Program-made: the position numbers and the translations under genes
Source: Lutimaribacter_A marinistellae
GTDB taxonomy: Bacteria > Pseudomonadota > Alphaproteobacteria > Rhodobacterales > Rhodobacteraceae
Length of the DNA stretch: 64,000 bases
Reading direction: 5' to 3'
NCBI RefSeq assembly: GCF_042648365.1
Contig: NZ_JBHRXI010000010.1
Span: 124,001-188,000, forward strand
In this document: piece by piece, positions 1 through 8,201 of the stretch
Numbering within the stretch: position 1 is the first letter of the stretch
How the letters are laid out: every line of letters starts with the position of its first letter
Notes under the pieces: generated by a model
Databases searched by the model: none
Told to the model about the DNA's origin: nothing
What the model saw: only the letters and a program-made list of their open reading frames with translations

Positions 1-1
1 G

Positions 2-502
2 GTACCCGACCCAGAGCAGTTGCGAGAGCTACTGACCGCAGCGGCGCGCAGCCCTGATCATGGAAAGCTGGAGCCGTGGCGCTTCGTGGTAATCGAACAG
101 GGTGCCATGGCCCGACTTGCCAATCTGGCAGAAAGCCGTGGGCGGGCGCTTGGCAAGGACGAAACCGATATCGGCAAGGGACGTACACAGTTCGACCAAG
201 GCCTTTTGGCCGTCGCCGTCATCGAAGTGCAGAAACCTTCGGAGAAGATTCCCGCCATCGAACAAAGCTACTCTGCGGGTGCCGTTTGCCTTGCCTTGGT
301 AAACGCGGCGCTTGCAGCTGGGTGGGGCGCCAACTGGCTATCTGGTTGGCCCACGCATGACCGTGGTTTTGTGGAGGAAGCTTTTGACCTAGCCGAAAAC
401 GAAAGGGTCGCGGGAATCGTGCACATCGCCACAGAGGGCACCGTTCCACCTGAACGGCCGCGCCCCGATCTGGATTCGATAACCGCGTGGCTTTCGGAAT
501 GA
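2..502 (+). CDS. Nitroreductase family protein (5' end outside window)
   Basis: This is the C-terminal 166 residues of an FMN-dependent NAD(P)H nitroreductase. The reading frame is open to the first bases of the window, so the real start lies upstream; the TTG at 20 is only an internal Leu codon. The motif R-S-P-D-H-G-K-L-x-P-W-R-F near the beginning is the FMN-binding signature of the small YdjA-type nitroreductases, and the rest (a long Ala-rich helix, then G-W-G-A-N-W) fits that fold. These enzymes reduce nitro or quinone-like substrates; the natural substrate is unknown here. The stop overlaps the ATG of the next gene (ATGA), so the two are probably translationally coupled. Confidence 0.85.
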   Translation, partial: VPDPEQLRELLTAAARSPDHGKLEPWRFVVIEQGAMARLANLAESRGRALGKDETDIGKGRTQFDQGLLAVAVIEVQKPSEKIPAIEQSYSAGAVCLALVNAALAAGWGANWLSGWPTHDRGFVEEAFDLAENERVAGIVHIATEGTVPPERPRPDLDSITAWLSE

Positions 503-1191
503 TAATCGTAAACGCGTTTTTCGCCGCTCTCGGGCAGATGGGCGATCCGCGGTTCCGCAAGGTTCTGTACCTTGGCGTGGGTCTGACGATCCTGTTGCTG
601 ATCGCGGCCTATTCCGGCTTTCTCTGGCTTATCAACTGGCTGGTAGGCGAGGAGGCGACGCTGCCGTGGATCGGCGAAGTTGCCTGGCTCAACGACCTTG
701 TAAGCTGGTCCTCGATCTTGTTGATGATGGTGCTTTCGGTCTTCCTGATGGTGCCGGTCGCTTCGGCCATCACCTCGATGTTCCTGGACGAGGTCGCGCA
801 GGCGGTCGAGGATCGGCACTACCCTGCCCTGCCGCCTGTGCCCGGCCTGCCGTTTCTGGACGCTCTGTGGGACACTCTGGGCTTTCTGGGTATCATTATT
901 CTGGCGAACCTGCTGGCACTGGTTCTCTATGCATTTTTTCCACCCTTTGCCCCGTTCATCTTCTGGGGAATGAACGGCTTTCTGCTGGGGCGGGAGTACT
1001 TCACTTTGGCGGCGATGCGGCGGGTGGGCCGCGAAGGGGCGAGAGAATTGCGGCGCCGGCATATGCCCACGATTTGGATGGCCGGAACACTCATGGCGAT
1101 TCCCCTGTCGATCCCTCTTGTGAACCTGCTGATCCCGATCCTGGGTGCCGCTACCTTTACCCATATCTATCACGCGGTGAGCGGGCGGTAA
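499..1191 (+). CDS. EI24 domain-containing (CysZ-like) integral membrane protein
   Basis: A protein of about 230 residues with several long hydrophobic segments (near 20-45, 70-95, 130-160 and 195-225), matching the EI24/CysZ-like membrane family often annotated in Rhodobacterales. CysZ in E. coli supports sulfate uptake, but this distant relative cannot be assigned a substrate. I chose the ATG at 499 because it overlaps the upstream TGA as ATGA; a GTG at 487 would add four residues. It is probably the second gene of an operon with the nitroreductase. The membrane nature is clear; the family name is by recognition. Confidence 0.8.
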   Translation: MIIVNAFFAALGQMGDPRFRKVLYLGVGLTILLLIAAYSGFLWLINWLVGEEATLPWIGEVAWLNDLVSWSSILLMMVLSVFLMVPVASAITSMFLDEVAQAVEDRHYPALPPVPGLPFLDALWDTLGFLGIIILANLLALVLYAFFPPFAPFIFWGMNGFLLGREYFTLAAMRRVGREGARELRRRHMPTIWMAGTLMAIPLSIPLVNLLIPILGAATFTHIYHAVSGR

Positions 1192-1274
1192 GAACGCGGC
1201 CCCGTGGCGCAAGCATTCGTGTTATCCTGAGTTGACGCGGCGGGATTTCCCGCTGGCGCGATCGGGAGGATGAC

Positions 1275-2105
1275 ATGCGAAAAACGATTGCAGCCATCGT
1301 TATGCTCGCCGCTGGCAGCGTCGGGGCCGATGTCTCGATGCAGCGTGGCGAATACCTCGTGCGCGGGCCCGCAGGGTGCGGGAACTGCCATACGCCACAG
1401 GGACCGAATGGCCCGGACATGGGTAACGAATTGGCCGGGTTCATGGTCGAAAAGAACGCCCAGTTCGAAGCATGGGCCCCAAACATAACGCCAGGCGGCC
1501 GGGTCGCCGATTGGAGTGACGCCGAACTCGCCCGCGCGATCCGCGAGGGTATTCGCCCGGATGGCAGTGTCATCGGCCCTCCTATGCCCATGACGCTGTA
1601 TCGCGGCCTGTCCGATGCCGACCTGGCGTCGATTATCGCGTTTCTGCGCAGCCTGCCGGCAAATGATGCAAAAACACCGAACTCAACCTACAATATCCCG
1701 CTGCCTCCCGCCTATGGACCGCCGGTTGATAGCGTGAAAGCACCCGCACGCGGCCCGACCGTGGAGTACGGTGCCTACCTTGCCGGTCCGGTGGCACACT
1801 GCACGGAGTGTCACAGCACGTTTGGTCCGAAGGGTCCAATGTTCGATACACATCTTGGCGCGGGGGGATACGAATTTCACGGACCTTGGGGCGTGTCCAT
1901 CGCTCCGAACATCACCAGTCATGAAGACGGGCTGGCCGCTTATTCCGATGAGGAAATCAAGGCGATGATCACTCAAGGCACCCGGCCAGATGGGTCGAGA
2001 ATGAAACCACCAATGGGCTATCATCACTATGCCATGATGACTTCCGACGATCTTGAGGCTGTGGTCCGATATCTTCGAACGCTTCCACCACTGCCTGACC
2101 CTTGA
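1275..2105 (+). CDS. Periplasmic diheme cytochrome c
   Basis: A 276-residue protein with a cleavable signal peptide (about residues 1-18, ending A-G-S-V-G-A) and two c-type heme motifs, C35-G-N-C38-H39 and C176-T-E-C179-H180, one in each of two homologous halves. Met-containing loops (P-P-M-P-M near 103 and P-P-M-G-Y near 245) can give the sixth ligands. The layout resembles cytochrome subunits that take electrons from membrane or periplasmic dehydrogenases, but no dehydrogenase gene is adjacent. A Shine-Dalgarno GGGAGGA precedes the ATG. It ends five bases before a convergent ferric-reductase-like gene, so a shared electron-transfer role is possible but unproven. Confidence 0.9.
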   Translation: MRKTIAAIVMLAAGSVGADVSMQRGEYLVRGPAGCGNCHTPQGPNGPDMGNELAGFMVEKNAQFEAWAPNITPGGRVADWSDAELARAIREGIRPDGSVIGPPMPMTLYRGLSDADLASIIAFLRSLPANDAKTPNSTYNIPLPPAYGPPVDSVKAPARGPTVEYGAYLAGPVAHCTECHSTFGPKGPMFDTHLGAGGYEFHGPWGVSIAPNITSHEDGLAAYSDEEIKAMITQGTRPDGSRMKPPMGYHHYAMMTSDDLEAVVRYLRTLPPLPDP

Positions 2106-2110
2106 TTGGC

Positions 2111-3430
2111 TCAGTCGTATACGAAGGCCTCTGACAGGATCCGTCGTTTCGGCACGCCCATCGCCAACAGGTCGGACCGCACCGAGTTGAGCATCGCCGG
2201 AGGCCCGCACAGGATGTAAAGACGATCCTGCTGTCCGGCGTCAGGAAAGTTTCGTGACAGGACCTGTCGATCGATGACACCTGTTTCCCCGCCCCACCCC
2301 ATGGGCGGCTGCGAAAGAACGTGAATGACACGCAAGTCACCCGTTTGTTGTAGTATTTCAAGACGTTCTTTATCGACGATTTGCTCCTCAACGCGGTTTC
2401 CGTAAATCAAGGTGACCGGGCGGGTGTCGTTGGCCGACTGCAACTCGTCGATCAATCCGAGCATGGGTGCAATACCCACACCCCCCGCGATCATTGCGAT
2501 CTCCGGCGCGATATGGCCGGTCAAGGTCAAGTGCCCGTAGGGTCCGTCGACATATGCCCTCGCCCCGATTGGAATTCCGGACAGGCTGCGTGTAAAATCG
2601 CCAAGTTCCTTGATGACAAAACGCAATTCGTCTCCTCGTGACGGGGACGAGGCGATGGAGAACGGATTGTCGGCGACGGAAAACGCATGCCGCCCAAGAT
2701 GCAGCCACGCGAACTGACCGGCCTCGTATCGCAGCCCCTCGTGCCCCTCGGGCGCAAGAACCAGTTCCCATGTCCGATCTGCGACGAGCCTCACCCTGGC
2801 GACGTGCCAAGGGCGTCGGGCGCGCAGCCACGGCCCTACAAGATAGACTTTGGCAAGGGCAAGAACCGCCACGGTACCCAGCGCCAGCCAGAATGCGATG
2901 AGCAAAGGATCGGCGCTGTATCGCCCTGCCGCGAGAATATGCCAGACAAGCAGGCCGGACAGGACGAGGGCCGACAGCCCGTGCCCCAACCGCCAGCGGT
3001 GATAGCGCCGCCCGGGATCGCTACGCGAGATAGCAAGACCAACAAGAACAGCAAGAAGACACCAAGCGGCGAGTCCCGGAAGGATCGTTTCGGGCGTCCA
3101 ACTGATCGTAAACTGGCGCGTGACATCCCATGGCAGTGGAGGATTTCGACTGGCTTGGTACAGGAACGGGTGCATCAGCGCCAAGCCGACAGCAATGCGC
3201 CCAAGCCGCTGATGCCAGCGCATCGTCACGTCCATGCCGATCTTGCGCGAGATCAGGCGGAAGCGACCGGACAGAGGAAACTCCAGCAGTATGATCGCCG
3301 CGGCAAGCAGTCCTGCCCCAGATGCCAATTCGTCCAGCAGTCCCCTTGGCGGCGCGCCTTGGAGCCAAGCCAGGAACAAGGGCGCGAGCATGACGGCCGC
3401 GCAGGCAGGATAGATGAGCCAGACGGGCAT
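2111..3430 (-). CDS. Ferric reductase-like flavocytochrome b (FRD/NOX-type)
   Basis: A 439-residue membrane oxidoreductase. The N-terminal half (about 1-200) has six or so membrane spans and two pairs of histidines spaced 14 apart (H73/H87 and H150/H164), as expected for two stacked b hemes. The C-terminal half has an FAD-binding domain (D-N-P-F-S-I-A-S-S-P near 255) and an NAD(P)-binding domain (G-G-V-G-I-A-P-M near 315, then C-G-P-P-A-M). Such proteins move electrons from NAD(P)H through FAD and heme to ferric iron, oxygen or another acceptor. The acceptor is unknown. A good ribosome site (GGAAGAAAGGA) precedes the ATG. Convergent with the diheme cytochrome c. Confidence 0.88.
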   Translation of the reverse strand: MPVWLIYPACAAVMLAPLFLAWLQGAPPRGLLDELASGAGLLAAAIILLEFPLSGRFRLISRKIGMDVTMRWHQRLGRIAVGLALMHPFLYQASRNPPLPWDVTRQFTISWTPETILPGLAAWCLLAVLVGLAISRSDPGRRYHRWRLGHGLSALVLSGLLVWHILAAGRYSADPLLIAFWLALGTVAVLALAKVYLVGPWLRARRPWHVARVRLVADRTWELVLAPEGHEGLRYEAGQFAWLHLGRHAFSVADNPFSIASSPSRGDELRFVIKELGDFTRSLSGIPIGARAYVDGPYGHLTLTGHIAPEIAMIAGGVGIAPMLGLIDELQSANDTRPVTLIYGNRVEEQIVDKERLEILQQTGDLRVIHVLSQPPMGWGGETGVIDRQVLSRNFPDAGQQDRLYILCGPPAMLNSVRSDLLAMGVPKRRILSEAFVYD

Positions 3431-3492
3431 CGTCCTTTCTTCCTCCGAGTGGAATACCCGCCGAAGAAAGCGACGCGACCGAGCCTGTCAGA

Positions 3493-3777
3493 TCAGTCCG
3501 GCGCGCCGACCGGCGGCAAGTTCTTTGTCCAATCGAAATCGGTCCACGAGATCCAGCCACTCAGGATGATGCCAGTGATCACGACCCAGAGGCCGAGTGT
3601 AATCCACGTCGTCACCCATGCCTTGCGGCGCAGGTTGTGAATCTCCGGCGCGCCGGCATGGGTGCCGGGCACGATCTCGCCAAGGTCGCCCTGCGTTTTC
3701 AGCCGGATCGGTATGACCAGAAGAAAGGTCAGGAACCAGATCACGGCAAACAGGACAAGAGCCGAGGTTATGGACAT
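3493..3777 (-). CDS. DUF1467 family membrane protein
   Basis: A 94-residue protein with two predicted membrane helices (about 5-25 and 57-80) separated by a charged loop containing G-D-L-G-E-I-V-P-G-T. I recognise it as the alphaproteobacterial DUF1467 family, of unknown function. It lies 36 bases downstream of methylmalonyl-CoA epimerase on the same strand, an arrangement common in Rhodobacterales, so the two are probably co-transcribed. Nothing in the sequence shows a catalytic role. Confidence 0.85.
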   Translation of the reverse strand: MSITSALVLFAVIWFLTFLLVIPIRLKTQGDLGEIVPGTHAGAPEIHNLRRKAWVTTWITLGLWVVITGIILSGWISWTDFDWTKNLPPVGAPD

Positions 3778-3813
3778 GGGCGCAACTCCGGGTTTCTTGG
3801 GCCGGATATAACG

Positions 3814-4218
3814 TTAGACCTGCTCAAGTTCCACCAAACAGCCGTTGAAATCCTTTGGGTGCAGGAAAAGAACCGGTTTGCCATGTGCACCGATCTTTGG
3901 CTCACCCGATCCCAGAACACGGGCACCGGTTTCCTTTAGGTGGTCGCGCGCGGCGATGATGTCCTCGACCTCGTAGCATACATGGTGGATACCCCCTGAC
4001 GGGTTCTTTTCGAGAAACCCCTTGATGGGGCTGTCTTCGCCCAGCGGATAGAGCAGTTCGATCTTGGTATTCGGCAGTTCGATGAAGACGACCGTCACGC
4101 CGTGATCGGGTTCGTCCTGCGGCGCGCCGACTTTGGCGCCCAAAGCGTTTCGATATTGCGCCGAAGCCGCCTCGAGATCCGGTACGGCGATTGCGACATG
4201 GTTCAGGCGGCCGATCAT
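3814..4218 (-). CDS. mce: Methylmalonyl-CoA epimerase
   Basis: A 134-residue VOC-superfamily (glyoxalase-fold) protein. It interconverts (S)- and (R)-methylmalonyl-CoA between propionyl-CoA carboxylase and methylmalonyl-CoA mutase. Metal-binding His/Glu positions of the paired beta-alpha-beta-beta-beta modules are visible (L-N-H-V-A-I at the start, G-I-H-H-V-C-Y-E-V in the middle, C-L-V-E-L-E at the end). The frame is open to 4287, but the family start is M-I-G-R-L-N-H at 4218, preceded by GAGGGG. Neither the carboxylase nor the mutase is in this window. Confidence 0.93.
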   Translation of the reverse strand: MIGRLNHVAIAVPDLEAASAQYRNALGAKVGAPQDEPDHGVTVVFIELPNTKIELLYPLGEDSPIKGFLEKNPSGGIHHVCYEVEDIIAARDHLKETGARVLGSGEPKIGAHGKPVLFLHPKDFNGCLVELEQV

Positions 4219-4369
4219 CTGGTGTCCCCTCGTTTGGAATTCGCCTCGTGTTATGCGGCCCGCGTCGCCAAAGGGCAAGTGCGCCAAAGCGCGCGCGCCG
4301 GAACGTCGTTAACCGTCCATTAGCCGTCAGAGCCTAGCTTGATCCCACCCGCTGTAGAGGAACTTTGAC

Positions 4370-5089
4370 ATGGACGATTCCGACCTGTTTTCCGCCCCCT
4401 ATCACGTGCCCACAGCCGCGCGCCCACTGTTGGGGCTGACAATCCTAGTCGTCGAAGACAGCCGTTATGCCTGCGAGGCGATGAGGCTTCTTTGCCTGCG
4501 CAGCGGTGCGCGGATCAGAAGGGCGGATTGCCTGCGTTCGGCAGAACGCCATCTTCAGATCTACCGGCCATCCGTCCTGATCGTCGATATGGGCCTTCCG
4601 GATGGATCGGGCGCCGACCTGATCGAGGATCAGGCCCATGCGACGCCTCGCGTCGGCGCCATCCTTGGAATGTCCGGAGACAATTACGCCGAGAGCATCG
4701 CGCTGGCAGCTGGTGCCGACGGCTTTCTTGCCAAGCCCATTCGTTCCCTCTCCACGTTTCAGGAAACCGTTCTCTCGCACCTGCCGGCAGATCGCCAACC
4801 GCGGGGGCCGCGGCTTCTTTTGGACGAGGAAATCTGCCCCGATCCGATTGCCTATCGTGACGACATGGCCCATGCCGTCGACCTGTTGAACGAGGTGTCT
4901 GACCGTACGGTGTTGAACTACGCCGCTCAGTTCCTGCGCGGTGTGGCACGCGCCGCAGAGGATCATGCGCTGGCCGAAGCTGCACGCGGCCTGTCCCGGG
5001 CTTGCGCGCGGGGCGGGCCGCTTGGTGCAGACACAGCACGGGTGGCCGGACTTGTGCAGGACCGGCTGCAGCAACGACGGGCCATCTGA
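4370..5089 (+). CDS. Response regulator receiver-domain protein
   Basis: A 239-residue protein with an N-terminal CheY-like receiver (about 23-140). The acidic pair E29-D30, phospho-acceptor D73 (I-V-D-M-G-L-P-D-G), S102 and K122 (A-K-P) are all present, so phosphorylation is expected. Residues 150-239 are helical and Ala/Arg-rich with no recognisable DNA-binding or output domain; they may mediate dimerisation or resemble an Hpt-like bundle, but no clear Hpt histidine motif is seen. The ribosome site AGGAACTT precedes the ATG. No histidine kinase is adjacent. It is followed one base after its stop by a small membrane ORF. Confidence 0.85.
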   Translation: MDDSDLFSAPYHVPTAARPLLGLTILVVEDSRYACEAMRLLCLRSGARIRRADCLRSAERHLQIYRPSVLIVDMGLPDGSGADLIEDQAHATPRVGAILGMSGDNYAESIALAAGADGFLAKPIRSLSTFQETVLSHLPADRQPRGPRLLLDEEICPDPIAYRDDMAHAVDLLNEVSDRTVLNYAAQFLRGVARAAEDHALAEAARGLSRACARGGPLGADTARVAGLVQDRLQQRRAI

Positions 5090-5090
5090 C

Positions 5091-5282
5091 ATGATCGTGG
5101 ATTTCATGCTGATGATCGCCACGCTGGGCATAGCGCTTTATTGGCAAACTCGCATCGCGGCACGCGAAATTCGAAAAAGCCGTGCCGCGCAACCGAACCC
5201 GATAATCCGGAATCTGGTTATCGGGCCAAGAGGAGCGCCGGCACCCGGACTGGTCAGTTCGAAAGCTCAGGATCCGTGCTGA
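5091..5282 (+). CDS. Small predicted membrane protein coupled to the receiver gene
   Basis: A 63-residue ORF whose ATG lies one base after the receiver-protein stop codon. Residues 1-18 form a hydrophobic helix (I-V-D-F-M-L-M-I-A-T-L-G-I-A-L), followed by a basic stretch (R-I-A-A-R-E-I-R-K-S-R) and a Pro/Gly-rich tail, the pattern of a small single-pass protein with a cytoplasmic tail. The last 29 bases overlap the convergent acetyltransferase gene. No homologous family is recognised. The tight spacing is the main argument that it is real. Confidence 0.5.
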   Translation: MIVDFMLMIATLGIALYWQTRIAAREIRKSRAAQPNPIIRNLVIGPRGAPAPGLVSSKAQDPC

Positions 5283-5973
5283 CGCGGACAAGGCGCGTGA
5301 GATCCGACAACCGCTCTTTCTGTTGACCAGCTGCGTCAAAATTGCTCGGTGACAGCCAGACAGAAAAAGCCTCGCGCAACGCGGGCCATTCCTTGTCGAT
5401 CACGGCGAACCAGGCAGTGTCGCGGTTGCGTCCCTTGACGATCACCGCCTGACGGAAAATCCCTTCGTAACTGAAACCCAGCCTTTGAGCGGCGCGGCGT
5501 GACGGCATGTTGAGCGCATCGCACTTCCACTCATACCGGCGGTAGCCTGCAGCAAAGGCCCATTCCATCATCAGAGCCATCGCTTCGGTCGCAGCGCGGG
5601 TCCGCTGCAAAAGAGGGGCCATCGCGATGAAACCAACCTCGATAGAACCTGCCTCGGGCGATATGCGCATCAAAGACGCGAACCCACCCCATGCGTCCTG
5701 TTCCAGATCGCGGATCGCGTAGAAACAAAAATCATCCTGCGTCACCGCGTCCCGCATCCAGCGGTGAAACTGCGCCGCCGATGCGAACGGTCCGACCGGC
5801 ATATAGTCCCAGACCCAGTCATGCCCGGCAAACGCGTCGTAGAGCAACGCCGCATGAGCGTCCGGGTCAAGCGGTTCGAGCCGGGCGTAACGCCCAGAAA
5901 GCACGGCGCCATCTGGCCGCGGTGGTGCTGTCCATCCCCTGACCAAATGACCGCGCGGGCGAGGATCCTTCAT
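5254..5973 (-). CDS. GNAT family N-acetyltransferase (RimJ/RimL type)
   Basis: A 239-residue acetyltransferase. The core runs from a beta strand around 30 (L-S-G-R-Y-A-R-L-E-P-L) through the conserved E-V-G-F-I and the R-T-R-A-A-T-E-A acetyl-CoA loop to the R-R-A-A-Q-R-L-G-F-S-Y-E-G helix typical of RimJ/RimL-like proteins acting on alpha-amino groups or small molecules. The ORF opens at 6012 but the ATG at 5973 has a strong GAGGAG site and fits the family start. The substrate is unknown. Its 3' end overlaps the small ORF on the other strand. Confidence 0.85.
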   Translation of the reverse strand: MKDPRPRGHLVRGWTAPPRPDGAVLSGRYARLEPLDPDAHAALLYDAFAGHDWVWDYMPVGPFASAAQFHRWMRDAVTQDDFCFYAIRDLEQDAWGGFASLMRISPEAGSIEVGFIAMAPLLQRTRAATEAMALMMEWAFAAGYRRYEWKCDALNMPSRRAAQRLGFSYEGIFRQAVIVKGRNRDTAWFAVIDKEWPALREAFSVWLSPSNFDAAGQQKERLSDLTRLVRVSTDPELSN

Positions 5974-6264
5974 CGGTTCACTCCTCGTTTGGAACAGGAT
6001 GAAAATATGCACGGCAAGACCGCCGAGGAAAGGGCGAAACGCCTACCGCGGAAACCAAGGCAACGAAACGACGCTGGAAGGAACACTTGCCGGTCGAAGG
6101 ACAATATCACGAAGCCGCTCGCATCGAATTGACGACAAACGATCGGGCTTGCGAACGAACCTTTGCAACGACCGCCGTCATTCATTTCAGGAGCAACAAG
6201 CAATACACCCCTACCACGCCCGCGACTTTTGACACAAACGCGCCCCGCCCGCGCAATGTCGTCG
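5974..6264. other. Intergenic region without recognised gene
   Basis: About 290 bases between the divergently oriented end of the aspS transcript and the start of the acetyltransferase. Short open frames exist on both strands but none has a ribosome site or recognisable product. The acetyltransferase promoter should lie here, but I do not see a convincing -35/-10 pair. Confidence 0.5.
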
Positions 6265-6292
6265 AAAATCCCTGCCCCACAGCTGGGACAGG
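6265..6292 (-). terminator. Probable intrinsic terminator of aspS
   Basis: On the minus strand a nine-base-pair stem (CCTGTCCCA / TGGGGCAGG, one G-U pair) with a GCTG loop is followed by GATTTT. It lies 36 bases past the aspS stop codon. The T tract is short, so termination may be partial. Confidence 0.6.
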
Positions 6293-6327
6293 CAGTGTTC
6301 GCTATCTACAAACGGCTGTTCTGAGCC

Positions 6328-8103
6328 TTACTCCTGGGGGATCACCCGCAGGCCCAGTTCCATCAGCTGATCCGATGTCGGGTCGGATGGTGCCTGCATC
6401 ATCAAGTCTTCGGCCCTTTGGTTCATCGGGAACATGATGACCTCTCGGATATTCGACGTCTCGGCCAGCAGCATCACGATCCGGTCGATCCCGGCAGCAC
6501 ACCCACCGTGGGGCGGCGCGCCATAGTGGAAAGCATTGTAGAGGGCTCCGAACCGGCTTTTGACCTCGTCCTCGCCGTAGCCTGCCAATTCAAAAGCCTT
6601 GAGCATGATCTCGGGCTTGTGGTTGCGGATCGCGCCGGACACCAGTTCGTATCCGTTACAGGCAAGGTCGTACTGATACCCCCGCACCGCGAGCGGATCG
6701 CCTTGCAGGGCCTCCATCCCGCCTTGGGGCATCGAGAACGGGTTGTGTTCGAAATCGATTTCCCCGGTTTCCTCGTCCTTCTCGTAGATCGGGAAATCGA
6801 CGATCCAGGCGAAAGCGAAGCGGTCTTGATCTGTCAGGTTCAGTTCGGCTCCGATCACGTCGCGCGCCTTGCCGGCAACCCGCTCAAAGCTCTTCGGTTT
6901 GCCGCCAAGGAAAAAGGCCGCGTCCCCCTGGCCGAGGCCCAGTTGCTGACGGATTGCTTCGGTCCGTTCGGGTCCGATGTTCTTTGCAAGCGGTCCGGCA
7001 GCCTCCATGCCGTCAGCCCCTTCGCGCCAGAAGATATACCCCATTCCGGGCAGACCTTCCTTTTGGGCAAACGCATTCATCCGGTCGCAGAATTTGCGCG
7101 ATCCGCCGCCGGGGGCAGGAATGGCACGGATCTGCGTGCCTTCCTGCTCCAGCAGCTTTGCAAAGATCGCAAAGCCCGATCCGCGGAAATGCTCGGAGCA
7201 ATCCTGCATCTTGATCGGGTTGCGCAGGTCGGGCTTGTCGGTGCCATACCAGAGCGCGGCGTCGGCATAGGAGATCTGCGGCCAGACCTGATCGACCTTC
7301 TTTCCACCGCCGAACTCCTCGAAAATGCCGGCGAGGACAGGTTGAATGGTATCGAACACGTCCTGCTGCTCGACAAAGGACATCTCCATGTCGAGCTGGT
7401 AGAAATCTGTGGGCGAGCGGTCGGCGCGCGGATCCTCATCACGGAAACATGGCGCGATCTGGAAATACTTGTCGAAGCCCGAAACCATGATCAGCTGCTT
7501 GAACTGCTGGGGTGCCTGCGGCAGGGCGTAAAACTTGCCCGGGTGCAGACGCGACGGCACGAGAAAGTCGCGCGCCCCTTCGGGGCTGGATGCCGTGATG
7601 ATCGGCGTCTGGTACTCGCGGAATCCCTTGTCCCACATGCGGCGGCGGATAGACGCCACGACGTCGGACCGAAGCGCCATGTTGCGTTGCATCGCCTCGC
7701 GTCGCAGATCGAGATAGCGATAGCGCAGGCGTGTCTCCTCCGGGTATTCCTGATCACCGAAGACCATCAGAGGCAGCTCATTGGCGCGACCGAGTATTTC
7801 GATCTCGCGCACGTAGACTTCGACCTCGCCGGTCGGGATCTTCGGGTTCACCAGTTCCGGATCCCGCGCCTTTACCGTGCCGTCGATGCGAATACACCAC
7901 TCGGCGCGGACCGTCTCCAGCTCGGCAAAGGCGGCGCTGTCGCCGTCACAAAGAACCTGAGTGATGCCGAAATGATCGCGCAGGTCCACGAACAACACGC
8001 CCCCGTGATCGCGGATGCGATGTACCCAGCCCGAAAGGCGAACAGTGTCGCCGACATTGGCGGCGGTTAGGTCTGCGCAGGTATGGCTGCGATAGGCGTG
8101 CAT
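6328..8103 (-). CDS. aspS: Aspartate--tRNA ligase
   Basis: A 591-residue class II aminoacyl-tRNA synthetase of the bacterial AspRS type. It has an N-terminal OB-fold anticodon-binding domain (about 1-110), motif 2 (C-F-R-D-E-D-P-R-A-D-R near 222), the bacterial GAD insertion (about 300-420) and motif 3 (G-I-D-R-I-V-M-L-L near 545). It charges tRNA-Asp. Most alphaproteobacteria lack AsnRS and use a non-discriminating AspRS with GatCAB, so it may also misacylate tRNA-Asn; that part is inference from the lineage. AGGGGACA precedes the ATG. Confidence 0.97.
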   Translation of the reverse strand: MHAYRSHTCADLTAANVGDTVRLSGWVHRIRDHGGVLFVDLRDHFGITQVLCDGDSAAFAELETVRAEWCIRIDGTVKARDPELVNPKIPTGEVEVYVREIEILGRANELPLMVFGDQEYPEETRLRYRYLDLRREAMQRNMALRSDVVASIRRRMWDKGFREYQTPIITASSPEGARDFLVPSRLHPGKFYALPQAPQQFKQLIMVSGFDKYFQIAPCFRDEDPRADRSPTDFYQLDMEMSFVEQQDVFDTIQPVLAGIFEEFGGGKKVDQVWPQISYADAALWYGTDKPDLRNPIKMQDCSEHFRGSGFAIFAKLLEQEGTQIRAIPAPGGGSRKFCDRMNAFAQKEGLPGMGYIFWREGADGMEAAGPLAKNIGPERTEAIRQQLGLGQGDAAFFLGGKPKSFERVAGKARDVIGAELNLTDQDRFAFAWIVDFPIYEKDEETGEIDFEHNPFSMPQGGMEALQGDPLAVRGYQYDLACNGYELVSGAIRNHKPEIMLKAFELAGYGEDEVKSRFGALYNAFHYGAPPHGGCAAGIDRIVMLLAETSNIREVIMFPMNQRAEDLMMQAPSDPTSDQLMELGLRVIPQE

Positions 8104-8201
8104 CGGTCATGTCCCCTGTTTGGGCAGAAAAGCGTCGCGCCGATACACCGCGATGAAGGCGGGAAGTCAAGGGATAGGGCTGAAACAGGCGGCAGCGCAG
8201 C

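Noticed and set aside
2687..3640. 317-residue open frame on the plus strand opposite the ferric-reductase-like gene
   Set aside because: Highly Gln/Arg/Pro-rich antisense product; the minus-strand frame has heme and FAD motifs.
6418..8070. 550-residue open frame on the plus strand opposite aspS
   Set aside because: Shadow of aspS; no start context and no domain.
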